Positions 49,509 to 61,569 of a stretch of 64,000 nucleotides of DNA are shown here, piece by piece. The notes under the pieces were generated by a model. It was not told where the DNA came from. It searched no databases and saw only the letters and a list, made by a program, of their open reading frames with translations. The translations under genes were made by a program, and so were the position numbers. The stretch is from Artocarpus heterophyllus (taxonomy: Eukaryota > Streptophyta > Magnoliopsida > Rosales > Moraceae): positions 30,905,346-30,969,345 of the forward strand of contig CM046350.1 in assembly GCA_025403435.1 (NCBI GenBank), written 5' to 3'. Within the stretch, counting starts at the first letter, position 1, and each line of letters begins with the position of its first letter.

Positions 49509-51535
49509 TGTTAGAAATGTATGCCCTAAGGAGTAAAAATGTAATACGTTTTTGGAGACATTTTTATCAATAAAGAATTTATTCATTTATATATATCAAA
49601 TCTTGTCCTCTTTACGTTCATATTTGTTGAATGTATGTTAAGCAAACAGTAGTCTGAGACTATCGGTCTAAACCTTTAAGAATTGGGCATATGATGGACT
49701 GATTATGCGGAAGACACGATTCTTAAGGTGACGGTCTAAAACATATGATCCGCAATCGAGGGAATAAAGTTGGGCACTTTATTTATGCAAAGATTGTTAT
49801 GTTGTCTATATCCCTAAAGGGAGATGGTTTGTCTTGACCATCGGAGTTGGACTCTATAAATAGAAACATTGGCACGTTGTCATAGGTGACGATGTGTTGG
49901 ATCGGGACACAAAGTGAATTGATTTGGATTAATAATTCTGTCTAGGCAAATCGATTCACTTTAGACAATCATTTGTATTGTATCTTAATCCTGAGAAGGA
50001 TAGTGGGCCCGTTGTCTTGACTTGTATCTTTTGATGTACCAAAGGGTGACTCCCACATCTCAATAGTGGTATGCATGCTGGTACGTTGGAGGCATGACTC
50101 TTGATAGCATAGACTTGTTATTCATAGATATGGAATCCATAGCTCCTCTTTAGGAGTAATGATATCCTGTTATATGCGTTATCCTGTAATTGGAAAACTA
50201 GAGCGCTCAACCATTTGGATACATAGGTGTAACCGAATGGTATACTATCTTTGGATGGTAAGTTTTCCAATAGTGAGATAATGGAATATAAGATAAAAAT
50301 AATTGGGAAGGTAAGACAGAACTTGTTCGTAAGCTGATTATGGATTATCATATGGGGATACGATACACTTTGATATGTCATGGAGACTTAGCTATACGGG
50401 CTTCGTAATTATATAAAGTTCGAGAGTGCAGCTCCAAGCTTTTAGTGGAGTAGTGTTGGAGTTGATAATTGTGAAATGTATATCTGGGATATTGGGTTTC
50501 ATAATTATCGAGAGTTTAAACTTTATAAGTCCATTTTGGTCCCCTTTGCTGGCTCACAAAAATCCTGTAACGATACGGCGTGCTTTTTCAATAATTGGTG
50601 ACTTATGTCGGATTTATCGGATTGGTTTAAAATTTGAAAGAATAAAATAATTCATGTCTGTTTATTGGTTGAATTAATTTTGTAATAAAATTAATTTAAG
50701 ATAAACTTGTTGAATTATTGGGATCGGATAATTCTTGTCTATTTATCGGTTGATTTAATTGGATAAATTAAATCAAGATAAACTTGTAGAATTATTGTGA
50801 ATTGATTTATTTTCTTAGAGATTATCTTGATAAAGTTTGTTTTGATCAGATAACTTCTCTATTGGGTTATTTGAATCAAAACTAAGACTTTATCCTATAG
50901 AATCTTGGGTGGAAAATAAAAGATTCGTGGAGATATTTACGCGGTAGTTTGACCTACCGATCTACATGTTCAGCCTGCCGATGGGGCCTGTTGTTCGGCC
51001 TGCCGATTAGCGAGAGATAAGTTTACGCGTTTTCACGCGAATCTTATTAGATATTGATCCAAACTTGATTCTGTTTTGAGTTTTTGAGGCCTAATCTGAT
51101 AAGGACTGACCCCAGAACCAATCGCTATATAAAGGGAGTAAGTCTCATGAGTTACTCAGATCAATTGAGAGATTAAGAGTGATACTCTTCTAGTGAGCAT
51201 TTGAAAACTCCCTGAGAGCTTTTGTTCACAAATCACGAACACTAGCTTTGGGTTCTCTTGATTGGTTGGAAGGAGAGTCACCGGTGGAAGAGTTATACGT
51301 GTGAGCCTACACTCACTCCGATCATGGATAGAGAATAGCAAAGAAGACCAGTTGGTTGAGGCTCTTCTAGAACGTTACTTCTCTTCACGGGTTGCGGAGG
51401 TTCTTCGGCACACAAAGGTTAGTAAGATCTCTTTAATTTATACATATAGCTTGTCAAACTTGTGTTTTGAAAAAATACTCTGATGTTAAAATTTTTAAAA
51501 TTCCCGCTGCGTACCTTACATTATTTTTTCTAACA
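49509..51535 (+). repeat. Copia-2 5' LTR
   Basis: 2027 bp. TATA box TATATAAA at 51126-51133. Palindromes at ~50947-51008 (TTTGACCTACCGAT, TTCAGCCTGCCGAT, TTCGGCCTGCCGAT). Confidence 0.94.
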
Positions 51536-51537
51536 AT

Positions 51538-51549
51538 TGGTATCAGAGC
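51538..51549 (+). promoter_or_regulatory. Copia-2 primer-binding site
   Basis: TGGTATCAGAGC, two bases after the LTR end. Confidence 0.95.
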
Positions 51550-51580
51550 CAAAGTTTTTTACATAAATTTACAAGTTTGT

Positions 51581-53210
51581 TGATGAGAACATTGTTAGCA
51601 CAAGCAAGAGCACGTGGGAGACTTATTCAGATCCAATTCAAGTTCCAATTGGTCCGGTTACGAGAGCTCGTGCGAAGAAGTTTAAAGAAACGCTTATTGG
51701 GCTGATTCAAGCAACTTGGGCTCAAGCCATTGCATGGAGGCCCATTGAGGGAATTGCATGCGAAAATCAGACTAATAAATGCGTGATTCAAGCTATAGAA
51801 GGGATTGAGTAATTTCCATTTCAGTTACTTTCCCATTTTGAGGCGACACATGGCGAGAAGAATCAGTTTTGACCTTTTAATGTCTAGTTTCCTTTTTTCG
51901 GTTTCTGGTATTTCTATTATTGTAAGGCTTTTAAGCCATTAAGGGAACTTTCCTTATTTAGTCTAGATTTGACTTTTGTTAATTGAGTTTCCCGAAATTT
52001 CCATGGGAATTAGGGGCTGAAAATTCGCATAGGAACCCCTATATAATTGTAACGAATTTCAATCAATGAAACAGGTAATAACACATAATTTTGAGGTTTA
52101 ATTCTCTTTAGTTCCTAAACGAACTATTCGAACTTATCGGAAATTTCCGTGGCGTTCATCGACTTATCAATCAGTCCATCCATAGCTGATTGTGGCGTCC
52201 TCACTTACCAAGACTTATCAATCAGTCCCTCCATAGCTGATTGTGGCGTCCGCACATACCAAGGTTCGTGCTTCTCGTTGGGCATCGGGTCGCGGTTCCA
52301 TCCAAAACCGGTTAGAAATTTGATCTTGGAAACCAACTTCGGTTAGGGTCGCGTCAGCTCTTGGCGTGGTTCGTATCATTTAGCTCTGATACCAAATGAT
52401 ACCAAATTTGATCTTGGAAACCAACTTCGGTTAGAAGTTTGACCCTAACCGAAGTTGGTTTCCAAGATCAAATTTCTAACCGGTTTTGGATGGAACCGCG
52501 ACCCGATGCCCAACGAGAAGCACGAACCTTGGTATGTGCGGACGCCACAATCAGCTATGGAGGGACTGATTGATAAGTCTTGGTAAGTGAGGACGCCACA
52601 ATCAGCTATGGATGGACTGATTGATAAGTCGATGAACGCCACGGAAATTTCTGATAAGTTCGAATAGTTCGTTTAGGAACTAAAGAGAATTAAACCTCAA
52701 AATTATGTGTTATTACCTGTTTCATTGATTGAAATTCGTTACAATTATATAGGGGTTCCTATGCGAATTTTCAGCCCCTAATTCCCATGGAAATTTCGGG
52801 AAACTCAATTAACAAAAGTCAAATCTAGACTAAATAAGGAAAGTTCCCTTAATGGCTTAAAAGCCTTACAATAATAGAAATACCAGAAACCGAAAAAAGG
52901 AAACTAGACATTAAAAGGTCAAAACTGATTCTTCTCGCCATGTGTCACCTCAAAATGGGAAAGTAACTGAAATGGAAATTACTCAATCCCTTCTATAGCT
53001 TGAATCACGCATTTATTAGTCTGATTTTCGCATGCAATTCCCTCAATGGGCCTCCATGCAATGGCTTGAGCCCAAGTTGCTTGAATCAGCCCAATAAGCG
53101 TTTCTTTAAACTTCTTCGCACGAGCTCTCGTAACCGGACCAATTGGAACTTGAATTGGATCTGAATAAGTCTCCCACGTGCTCTTGCTTGTGCTAACAAT
53201 GTTCTCATCA
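51581..53210. mobile_element. Palindromic U3-to-U3 LTR insertion (inverted LTR pair)
   Basis: 51581-52378 is a complete LTR of the TGATGAGAAC family (plus orientation). 52441-53210 is the reverse complement of 51581-52350, about 770 bp with only one or two differences seen. Both outer ends are therefore the U3 terminus (TGATGAG at left, CTCATCA at right). The unit is flanked by a perfect TTTGT duplication (51576-51580 and 53211-53215), so it integrated as one molecule. The 62-bp centre (52379-52440) contains a primer-binding site in minus orientation (TAGCTCTGATACCA), a few bases of the inverted LTR end (AATGATAC), and a third short piece of LTR (TTTGATCTTGGAAACCAAC). The identical 65-aa frames at 52149 and 52642 are the two arms read outward-in. 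Confidence 0.93.
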
Positions 53211-53215
53211 TTTGT

Positions 53216-53423
53216 GATCATACTATATGTATAAATTTTGTGATCTTAATCTCTACTACGCTTGAATTTAATTTTATAAAGAGTTGGCACTCTAGGTTTC
53301 TATATAATTATATGTTGTCATGGATTATATGGTGAATGTTCATTAATTAATTATGGTTGATTAAATTGTTATTTAATTATTAATTAATTAATTAATTTAT
53401 GCCGGTTATGGTTCCTTAGAGGT
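53216..53423 (+). other. Copia-2 leader, first part
   Basis: Matches the Copia-1 leader from TGATCATGTTATATG onward, interrupted by the MITE at 53424. Confidence 0.8.
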
Positions 53424-54046
53424 AAGGGTGGCAATTTGGGTCTACGGGTCTGGTTCGGGTCTGGTTGAGCCCTTATATAAACAGCCAACACGCCAATCCG
53501 AACCCGACCCGTGCAACCTGCCAATATACTACTTTGTACATGTTTGTGTTGATACGACACACTGACCCGCTAAATCCGATAGACCTACAACACGATAGAC
53601 CCAACAATAAGCCTATAAAATAAACAATAACCCAACAAAACAAAACCATCAAAAAAGTTAAGAAAACTTTGTATAAGTTTAACAAAAACAAATATGCTAG
53701 AAAATATAATCATGTCAAGTTGGATATACAACAAATGTTTGACTAATTTGACACATTAAAATTAATTTCAGGTTATATGGGTTACATTAAGGTCACACTT
53801 GTTCAATTTGGATTACATGGGTTTATTAACAATTTTCAGGTTAATTTTCAGGTCAACCTTATTTCGACACATTTTTGGCGGGTTATTTCGGGTTGATTTC
53901 GTGTTGATTCGAGTTGACCCAAACCCAACCCATTTTTTTGTGTGGGTCAGACGGGTTCGACCCAATTTCAACCTGAGGCCTATTTTCCAACCCTAACCCA
54001 CATTGTTCGTGTCGGGTTCGTGTCGTGACCCAAATTGCCGGCCCTA
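53424..54046. mobile_element. Mutator-like MITE, 623 bp
   Basis: Absent from Copia-1 at the corresponding point. Ends AAGGGTGGCAATTTGGGTC and, inverted, TAGGGCCGGCAATTTGGGTC form terminal inverted repeats. Flanking CTTAGAGGT is duplicated at 53415-53423 and 54047-54055, a 9-bp duplication typical of Mutator-like elements. The interior is rich in CGGGTTCGACCC-like segments and has no transposase. Confidence 0.9.
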
Positions 54047-54311
54047 CTTAGAGGTTAGAATATGTATCTAGGTTTTTCATATAATTAGATGGCGGACTAT
54101 CATCTCCGTCTAAGATTGTTATTTAATTTTAAATTTGTGAGAATTTTGTAATTAAATAATTATTCAGAGAAGACGGAACTGGAAGGCGAATCTAGAAGAT
54201 GGATGATGGCGCACCTAGGTATTTCCTGAGTCTCTAATTTTATGTTTTTTAATTGTAGAAAATAAAATCGATGAATTGCATTAAAATTGGATTTTCTAGC
54301 ATGGAGATTTT

Positions 54312-54545
54312 TGCTCGACCGGCATGCCAAACATCACAGTTCGACAGGCTGATGGTCACAGACTGACAGGCCGATGGTCACAGACCAGCAGGCCAGACGT
54401 TTGGTTTGGCAGGCCGTCAGTGGGGCAGAAATCGGCTGGCTCTACCGGCAGGCCAAACTTTCATGGGTCGGCATGCTGATCTTTTCGATCGATAGGCCGA
54501 TGAAGCATGACCGGCAGGCCGATCACCTAGATCAGCCTGCCAACC
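54312..54545. repeat. Palindrome cluster in the Copia-2 leader
   Basis: Nine or so diverged copies at ~22-bp spacing, e.g. CCGGCATGCCAAAC, GACAGGCCGATG, CCGGCAGGCCGATC; collinear with the Copia-1 leader cluster. Confidence 0.85.
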
Positions 54546-55510
54546 GAGAGTTGCAAATTTTTTAAAAAAGGTGTAATTTTTGCGGTGCATTTTTAATTTT
54601 ATTTTTGAGGTGATTTTGAGAAACATTAAATTTGGATATGACTATAAATATGAAGTATTTGATTCATACGGGATTGAAGACTTGAATATGGGAATTACGT
54701 GAAGAAGGATACAACTTGAGGATTCAAGGATGAAGAATCGATATATGTCTCGATTATTCTCTTGTATTCTTATTTTTTCTATTCTCTAGGGTGGAGCCAT
54801 AATATTACGGTCATTATTATTTTGCTTGTAGCTTTGGTTGATTGCTTTGCTTGTTTGTATTATAATATAATTTGCCATGTATATTGATAACATGTCATAT
54901 ATAATAGAAAGTGCCGCTCATATTAAAATCGTTCATGCATAATTTTAAAATAAAACCTTGATTTCAAAAGATTGAGTGGGAGAAGGTTTTCGAAGAGAGA
55001 ACCTAAGGCCTCCATCGTTGGTCCATAGGAAGAACATGGTGGACCTGACCCTTAGGAAGGGATTTCTATCATGTACCAGATTGGATCTCTGAAGGGATAA
55101 GGTATTTTAGCATGATTTATGGTTGCACACCCCTAGGTGGTGATTATAAACCATGGATAAAATATTGAAATGATGGTTATACACTCACGTTAATTTTATT
55201 ATTAACCTCCCTTAGGAGCTCTGTTAATAAAATTAATGGCCAAAGAAACGATTATTAATATATGCTGGATCATACGGGTCCTGGATGGCATATATTGATA
55301 AGGAGGGGATCCGTGTTCCTGATTGAATTTAGCATGACTCCCCTAGGAGCTTGTTGAATTCTAAGTTGGGAATTATCGTTGTAAGGTTGTGATATTTTCA
55401 AGGTTTTGACACATAAACACATTTGTATAATTTTACATGATTGTGTTATCTTACTAAATTTTTATATGTTTGCTTATGTTTGGTATATGATTCTTTATTA
55501 TAGATTAAAA

Positions 55511-58500
55511 ATGTCTAAAAATGCTTAATCATCTATAGTTGACAAAAACCTGTTAACCGGTGAGAATTATAATGATTGGAAACGGAACCTGGATATCGTC
55601 CTGTCCTTTAAGAAACTAAAATATGTTCTGACAACCCCTTGTCCTCCCGAGCCTACGGGAGACTCATCTAATGAGCAATTCCAAGCATGTGGCCGCTGGA
55701 AAGATGCTAATGATTAGGCCCGCTGCTATTTTATGGCTAGCATGAATAATATGCTGCAGGCTCAACATCAAGATTATGAGACTACGAAGCAGATCCTGGA
55801 TAATCTTGAGGACATGTTTGGAGGCCAGGCCATAACAAAGCGGCAAGGGGTGCATCGAAAACTCTTAAACTGTAGACAGAGACCGAGGAAATCTGTAAAG
55901 GAGCATATGATGTTGGTCATGGGGTTACCTAGCTGAGGCTCAAACCAATGGAGCCGACATCTGTAAAGGAGCATATGTAAAGGAGCATATGATGTTGGTC
56001 ATGGGGTTACCTAGCTGAGGCTCAAACCAATGGAGCCGACATCGATGCTGAAACTCAGATGACTATGGTCTTTGAGACTCTGTCTAAGCAATTTATTCTG
56101 TTTAGAGCTACATTTAATTTAAGCAATAGATGTGATATGACCTTGACAGAACTGATGAAACAGTTGCAGGAGTTTGAACTGCTGATCAGGGAGTCTCCTG
56201 TGGGTGGTGAGGCCAACATGGTAGCTGCTTCTGGTTCCGATTCTAACTCTGGGAATGGAAAGAAGCAACGGGCCAAGAATGGGAAATCTTCTATTCCTAC
56301 TAATGCCAAAAGCAAGAAGAAGAAGAAGAAGAGCCCAAAGAAGCTTAAGTGCTTCTTTTGTGGAAAGGTCGGGCATATTAAGAAGCATTGTAAGGACTTC
56401 CTTTCCAAAGGAGGTAGGTGTGATCTTCTGTATTTAGAAACTTGTTTGGTTGAGGAATCCAGTGACAATTGGGTTATAGATTCCGGTGCAACTAATCATG
56501 TTTGCGTTCCTCTGTAGGGGTTCAAAGAAACGAGAAATCTGCTACATGAAGACTTCACGCTTTGGATGGGCGATAGATCCTTGGTCTCAGCGGAAACAGC
56601 GGGAGACATCCATCTTTACTTTGATAATTATAGGAATTTATTTTTGCAAGATTATTTTTATGTTCCTAAATTTAAAAGGAATTTAATTTCTGTATCTTGT
56701 TTATTTAAAGACTCTTACGTGGTATCTTTTAATGAAAAAGTGGTGATTCATAAAAATAAATCTTTTATCTATTCTGGATGGATGCAAAATAATCTATATT
56801 TTATCAAACCTAAGCTGGACTTATTGCTTAATGCTGAGATGAATGATAATGACTCAAAAAGACTTAATACTTCTCACTCTAATAAGACTTATCTTTGGCA
56901 TTTGCGCCTTGGCCATATTAACCTGAATAGGATTCAAAGGTTGGTAAGGGATGGACCTTTAAGTCACTTAAAGGTGGAATCTATACCTCAATGTGAATCT
57001 TGTTTGGAGGGTAAAATGACCAAAAGACCATATGGGTCTAAGGGCAATAGGGCCAAAGGGGTTCTAGAAATTGTGTATAGTGATGTTTGCGGATTGATGA
57101 ACATCCGGGCACAAGGAGGGTATGAGTACTTCGTCACTTTTATTGATGATTACTCAAGATATGGGTATGTGTGCCTAATGCACCACAAAAGTGAAACTTT
57201 TGACAAGTTCTGGGAGTTTCGGGCTGAAGTGGAAAAGCAATTGGGTAGACCCATAAAGGCACTTCGATCCGATCGAGGTGGGGAATACCTTTCTGATGAG
57301 TTCTTGGGACACTTGTTCGAGAATGGGATTTTATCCCATTTGATTGCGCCGGGCACTCCGTAGCAAAATGGCGTAGCAGAGAGAAGAAATAGGACTTTGT
57401 TGGACATGGTCAAGTCCATGATGAGTTATTCAACATTACTTTTATCCTTTTGGGGATGTGCACTACAAACTGCATGTTATCTTTTGAACAATGTGCCTTC
57501 AAAATCTGTCCCTAAAACTCCTCACGAGTTGTGGACAAGAAGAAAGACATCCTTAAACCATATTCGCATATAGGGATGTTCGGCTCATGTCCTGTTTAAG
57601 AATCCAAATAAGTTGGAAGCACATTCAAAAGTTTGCGTGTTTGTAGGATATCCAAAAAGAACTAAAGGGGGTTATTTTTTTAACCCGTAGGAAAATAAAG
57701 TCGTGGTTTCTGCTAATGCAACTTTCCTTGAGGAGAGTTACATGAACAACTTTAAACCTTGAAGCAAAGTGGTGCTTGAGGAGTTAAGGAGTGATCAAAT
57801 CACTCCAGAGGTTCCGAATGAAACCGTTCTGATCAGTATAGAAAAACCAAACAAACTTGAACAACAATCTCAGGGGCTTCGGCGTAGTGGGAGGATGGGC
57901 GTCAACCTGAAAGGAATATGTTCAATGGGGAGGTCTTCATGGCTAAACGGGATGAACATGATAGGGATCCTTATACTTACACAGAAGCTATGGCGGATGT
58001 TAATTCAAAACTCTGGATAGAGGCCTTGAACTTAGAGATGAAGTCTATGGAAACTAATTAGGTCTAGGAGCTTGTGGATCTTCCCGAAGGGGTAGAACCC
58101 ATAGGGTGTAAATGGATCTACAAGAGGAAAAAGGAGTGGATGGAAAGGTCAAAACCTTTAAGGCTAGACTGGTAGCTAGGGGTTATACGCAAAAGGAAGG
58201 AATCGATTATGAGGAAACCTTTTCGCCTGTAGCCATGCTTAAGTCCATCCAGATACTCTTATCCATAGCTACCGCTCTCGACTACAAGATTTGACAGATG
58301 GATGTCAAGACGGCTTTTCTAAATGGCTATCTTGATGAGTCCATTTATATGAAACAGCCAGATAGGTTCAAGGTCACGGGTCAAGAGGGTAAGGTTTGTA
58401 AGCTGCTAAAGTCAATTTATGGACTTAAGCAGGTTTCTCGTTCTTGGAACATAAGATTTGATCAGGTAATCAAGACTTATGGGTTCTCACAAAATGTAGA

Positions 58501-59545
58501 TGAACCATGTGTTTACAAACACATTAAGGATGGGAAGGTGGTTTTTCTACTGCTCTATGTGGATGACATTCTACTAATTAGCAATGACGTTGGGGCATTG
58601 TCATCGGTCAATTATGGTTGACCAAGCAGTTTGACATGAAGGACTTGGGTGAGGCTAATTTTGTTCTTGGTATCTAGAACTTTCGGGATGGGAAGAACAA
58701 AATGATAGGTTTATCATAGGCTGGCTACATAGATAAATTTCTCAGGAGGTTTGCAATGCAGGATTCCAAGAAAGGTGGGCAACCATCTAGGTCTGGAATT
58801 ACTCTTTCTAAGAAAGACTCTCCAAAGTCTTATGAAGAAAGAGAATACATGCAGAAGGTGCCTTATGCTTCAGCAGTGGGTAGTCTCATGTATGCCATGC
58901 TTTGCACACGACCGGATATTATCTATGCGGTCAGGATTGTAAGTCGATTTCAGGCAGATCCAGGACTAAACCACTGGGTTGTAGTAAAAGCATATTTTCA
59001 AGTACCAGCGAAGGACTCGAGGGTATATGCTTGTATATTCGGGTTAGGACCTGACTCCTCTAAGATATACTGATTTAGATTTTCAATCCTGTCTGGATTC
59101 TAGGAAATCGACTTCGGGGTTTGTGTTTACATTGGGCGGTGGTGCCATCAGTTGGAGAAGTGTGAAGCAAGATTGTACTTCGGATTCAACGATGGAGGCC
59201 GAGTATGTGGCAACTAGTGATGCTTCGAAAGAAGCAGTATGGCACCGTAAGTTCCTTGGGGATCTTGAGGTTGTTCTTGGTATGGATAAGGCGGTATCGC
59301 TGTACTGTGATAACAGTGCGGCAGTAGCTAATGTTAAGGAACCAAGATTTCACAAGAAGAGTAAACATATTGATCGGAAGTATCATGTGATAAAGGACTT
59401 CGTTGAGGGCGGGCATGTCACGGTGTGCAAGATCGTGTCAGAGGACAATTTAGTTGATCCATTTACGAAGACACTTACAGGGAGAGTCTTTAAGAAACAT
59501 GTGGAAGCTATGGGGGTGCGAGATTTGCTGTATTTACTCACTTAG
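55511..59545 (+). pseudogene. Copia-2 gag-pol polyprotein, broken
   Basis: Same architecture as in Copia-1. The ATG at 55511 is followed by a stop at 55526. Gag zinc knuckle CFFCGKVGHIKKHC (~56350) and protease DSGATNHVC (~56480, here with the canonical DSG). GAG-pre-integrase and integrase in the longest frame 56566-57363 (WHLRLGHINLNRIQRL, SDVCGLMNI, FIDDYSRYGYV). [20 protein letters not shown] (58298) and LYVDDILLISND. RNase H: TMEAEYVATSDA and LYCDNSAAVANVKEP. Stops include 56515 and 57361; many further stops and frameshifts occur between 57590 and 59073. Gag also carries a tandem duplication (55891-56045). Non-functional. Confidence 0.92.
55891..56045. repeat. ~70-bp tandem duplication in Copia-2 gag
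   Basis: ATCTGTAAAGGAGCATATG to GGAGCCGACATC is present twice, with an additional short GTAAAGGAGCATATG repeat at the junction. Copia-1 has one copy, so it arose in this copy and breaks the frame. Confidence 0.92.
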
Positions 59546-59549
59546 TGCA

Positions 59550-59559
59550 AGTGGGAGAT
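59550..59559 (+). promoter_or_regulatory. Copia-2 polypurine tract
   Basis: AGTGGGAGAT-type tract directly before the 3' LTR. Confidence 0.8.
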
Positions 59560-61564
59560 TGTTAGATATGTATGCCCTAAGGAGTAAAAATTTAATACGT
59601 TTTTGGAGACATTTTTATTAATAAAGAATTTATTCATTTATATATACCAAATCTTGTCCTCTTTGAGTTCATATTTGTTGAATGTATGTTAAACAAGCAG
59701 TAGTCTGAGATTGTCGGTCTAAACCTTTAAGAATTGGGCATATGATGGACTGATTATGCGAAAGACATGATTCTTAAGGTGACGGTCTAAAACATATGAT
59801 CCGCAATCGAAGGAATAAAGTTGGGCACTTTATTCATACAAAGATTGTTATGTTGTCCATATCCCTAAAGGGAGATGGTTTGTCTTGACCATCGGAGTTG
59901 GACTTCGTGAATAGAAACATTAGCACATTGTCATAGGTGACGATGTGTTGGATCGGGACACAAAGTGAATTGATTTGGATTAATAATTCTGTCTTGACAA
60001 ATCGATTCACTTTAGATAATCACTTGTATTGTATCTTAATCCTGAGATGGATAGTGGGCCCGTTGTTTTGACTTGTGTCTTTTGATGTACCAAAGGGTGA
60101 CTCCTAAATCTCAATAGTGGTATGCATGCCGGTACGTTGGAGGCATGGCTTTTAATAGCGTAGACTTGCTATTCATAAATATGGAATCCATAGCTCCTCT
60201 TTAGGAGTAATGATATCCTCTTATATGCGTTATCCTGTAATTGGAAAACTAGAGCGCTCAACCATTTGGATACATAAGTGTAACCGAATGGTATGCTATC
60301 TTTGGATGGTAAGTTTTCTAATAGTGAGATAATGGAACGTGAGATAAAAATAATCGGGAAGGTAAGACAGAACTTGTTCTTAAGCTGATTATGGATTATC
60401 ATATGGGGATACGATACACTTTGATATATCAAGGAGACTTAGCTATACAGGCTTCGTAATTCTATAAAGTTTGAGAGTGCAGCTCCTAGCTTTTAGTGGA
60501 GTAGTGTTGGAGTTGATAATTGTGAAATGTATATTTAGGATATTGGGTTTCATAATTATCGAGAGCTTGAACTTTATAGGTCCATTTTGGTCCCCTTTGC
60601 TGGCTCACAAAAATCCTGTAACGATACGGCGTGCTTTTTCAATAATTGGTGACTTATGTCGGATTTATCGGATTGGTTTAAAATTTGAAAGAATAAAATA
60701 ATTCATGTCTGTTTATTGGTTGAATTAATTTTTTAATAAAATTAATTTAAGATAAACTTGTTGAATTATTGGGATCGGATAATTCTTGTCTATTTATCGG
60801 TTGATTTAATTGGATAAATTAAATCAAGATAAACTTGTAGAATTATTGTGAATTGATTTATTTTCTTAGAGATTATCTTGATAAAGTTTGTTTTTATCAG
60901 ATAACTTCTCTATTGGGTTATTTGAATTAAAACTGAGACTTTATCCTATGGAATCTTGGGTAGAAAATAAAAGATTTGCGGAGATATTTACGCAGCAGTT
61001 TGGCCTGTCGATGGGGCTTGTTCGGCCTGCCGATCTGCGAGAGATAAGATTACACGTTTTCACGTGGATCTTATCAGATATTGATCCGAACTTGATTCTG
61101 TTTTGAGTTTTTGAGACCTAATCTGATAAGGACTGACCCCAGGACCAATCGCTATATAAAGGGAGTAAGTCTCATGAGTTACTCAGATCAATTGAGAGAT
61201 TAAGAGTGATACTCTTCTAGTGAGCATCTGAAAACTCCCTGAGAGATTTTGTTCACAAATCACGAACACTAGCTTTGGGTTCTCACGATTGGTTGGAAGG
61301 AGAGTCATCGGTGGAAGAGCTGTATGTGTGAGCCCACACTCACTCCGATCGTGGATAGAGAATATAGCAAAGAAGACAAGTTGGTTGTGGCTCTTCTGGA
61401 ATGTTGCTTCTCTTCACGGGTTGCAGCGGTTCTTCGACACACAAAGGTTAGTAAGATCTATTTAATTTATACGTATAGCATGTCAAACTTGTGTTTTAAA
61501 AAAATACTCTAATGTTAAAATTTTTAAAATTCTCGCTGCGCACCTCACACTATTTTTTCTAACA
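59560..61564 (+). repeat. Copia-2 3' LTR
   Basis: 2005 bp, starts TGTTAGATATG, TATA box TATATAAA at 61153-61160, ends CTAACA. Two palindromes remain near 61000-61035. Confidence 0.94.
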
Positions 61565-61569
61565 AAAAT

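Larger units (their letters stand above)
49509..61564 (+). mobile_element. Copia-2: second Ty1/copia copy, inserted in the G2 LTR
   Basis: Same family as Copia-1. LTRs at 49509-51535 and 59560-61564 start TGTTAGA and end CTAACA. The element is flanked by AAAAT at 49504-49508 and 61565-61569 (perfect). It contains a palindromic LTR insertion (51581-53210), a MITE (53424-54046), and a decayed gag-pol. Confidence 0.94.
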
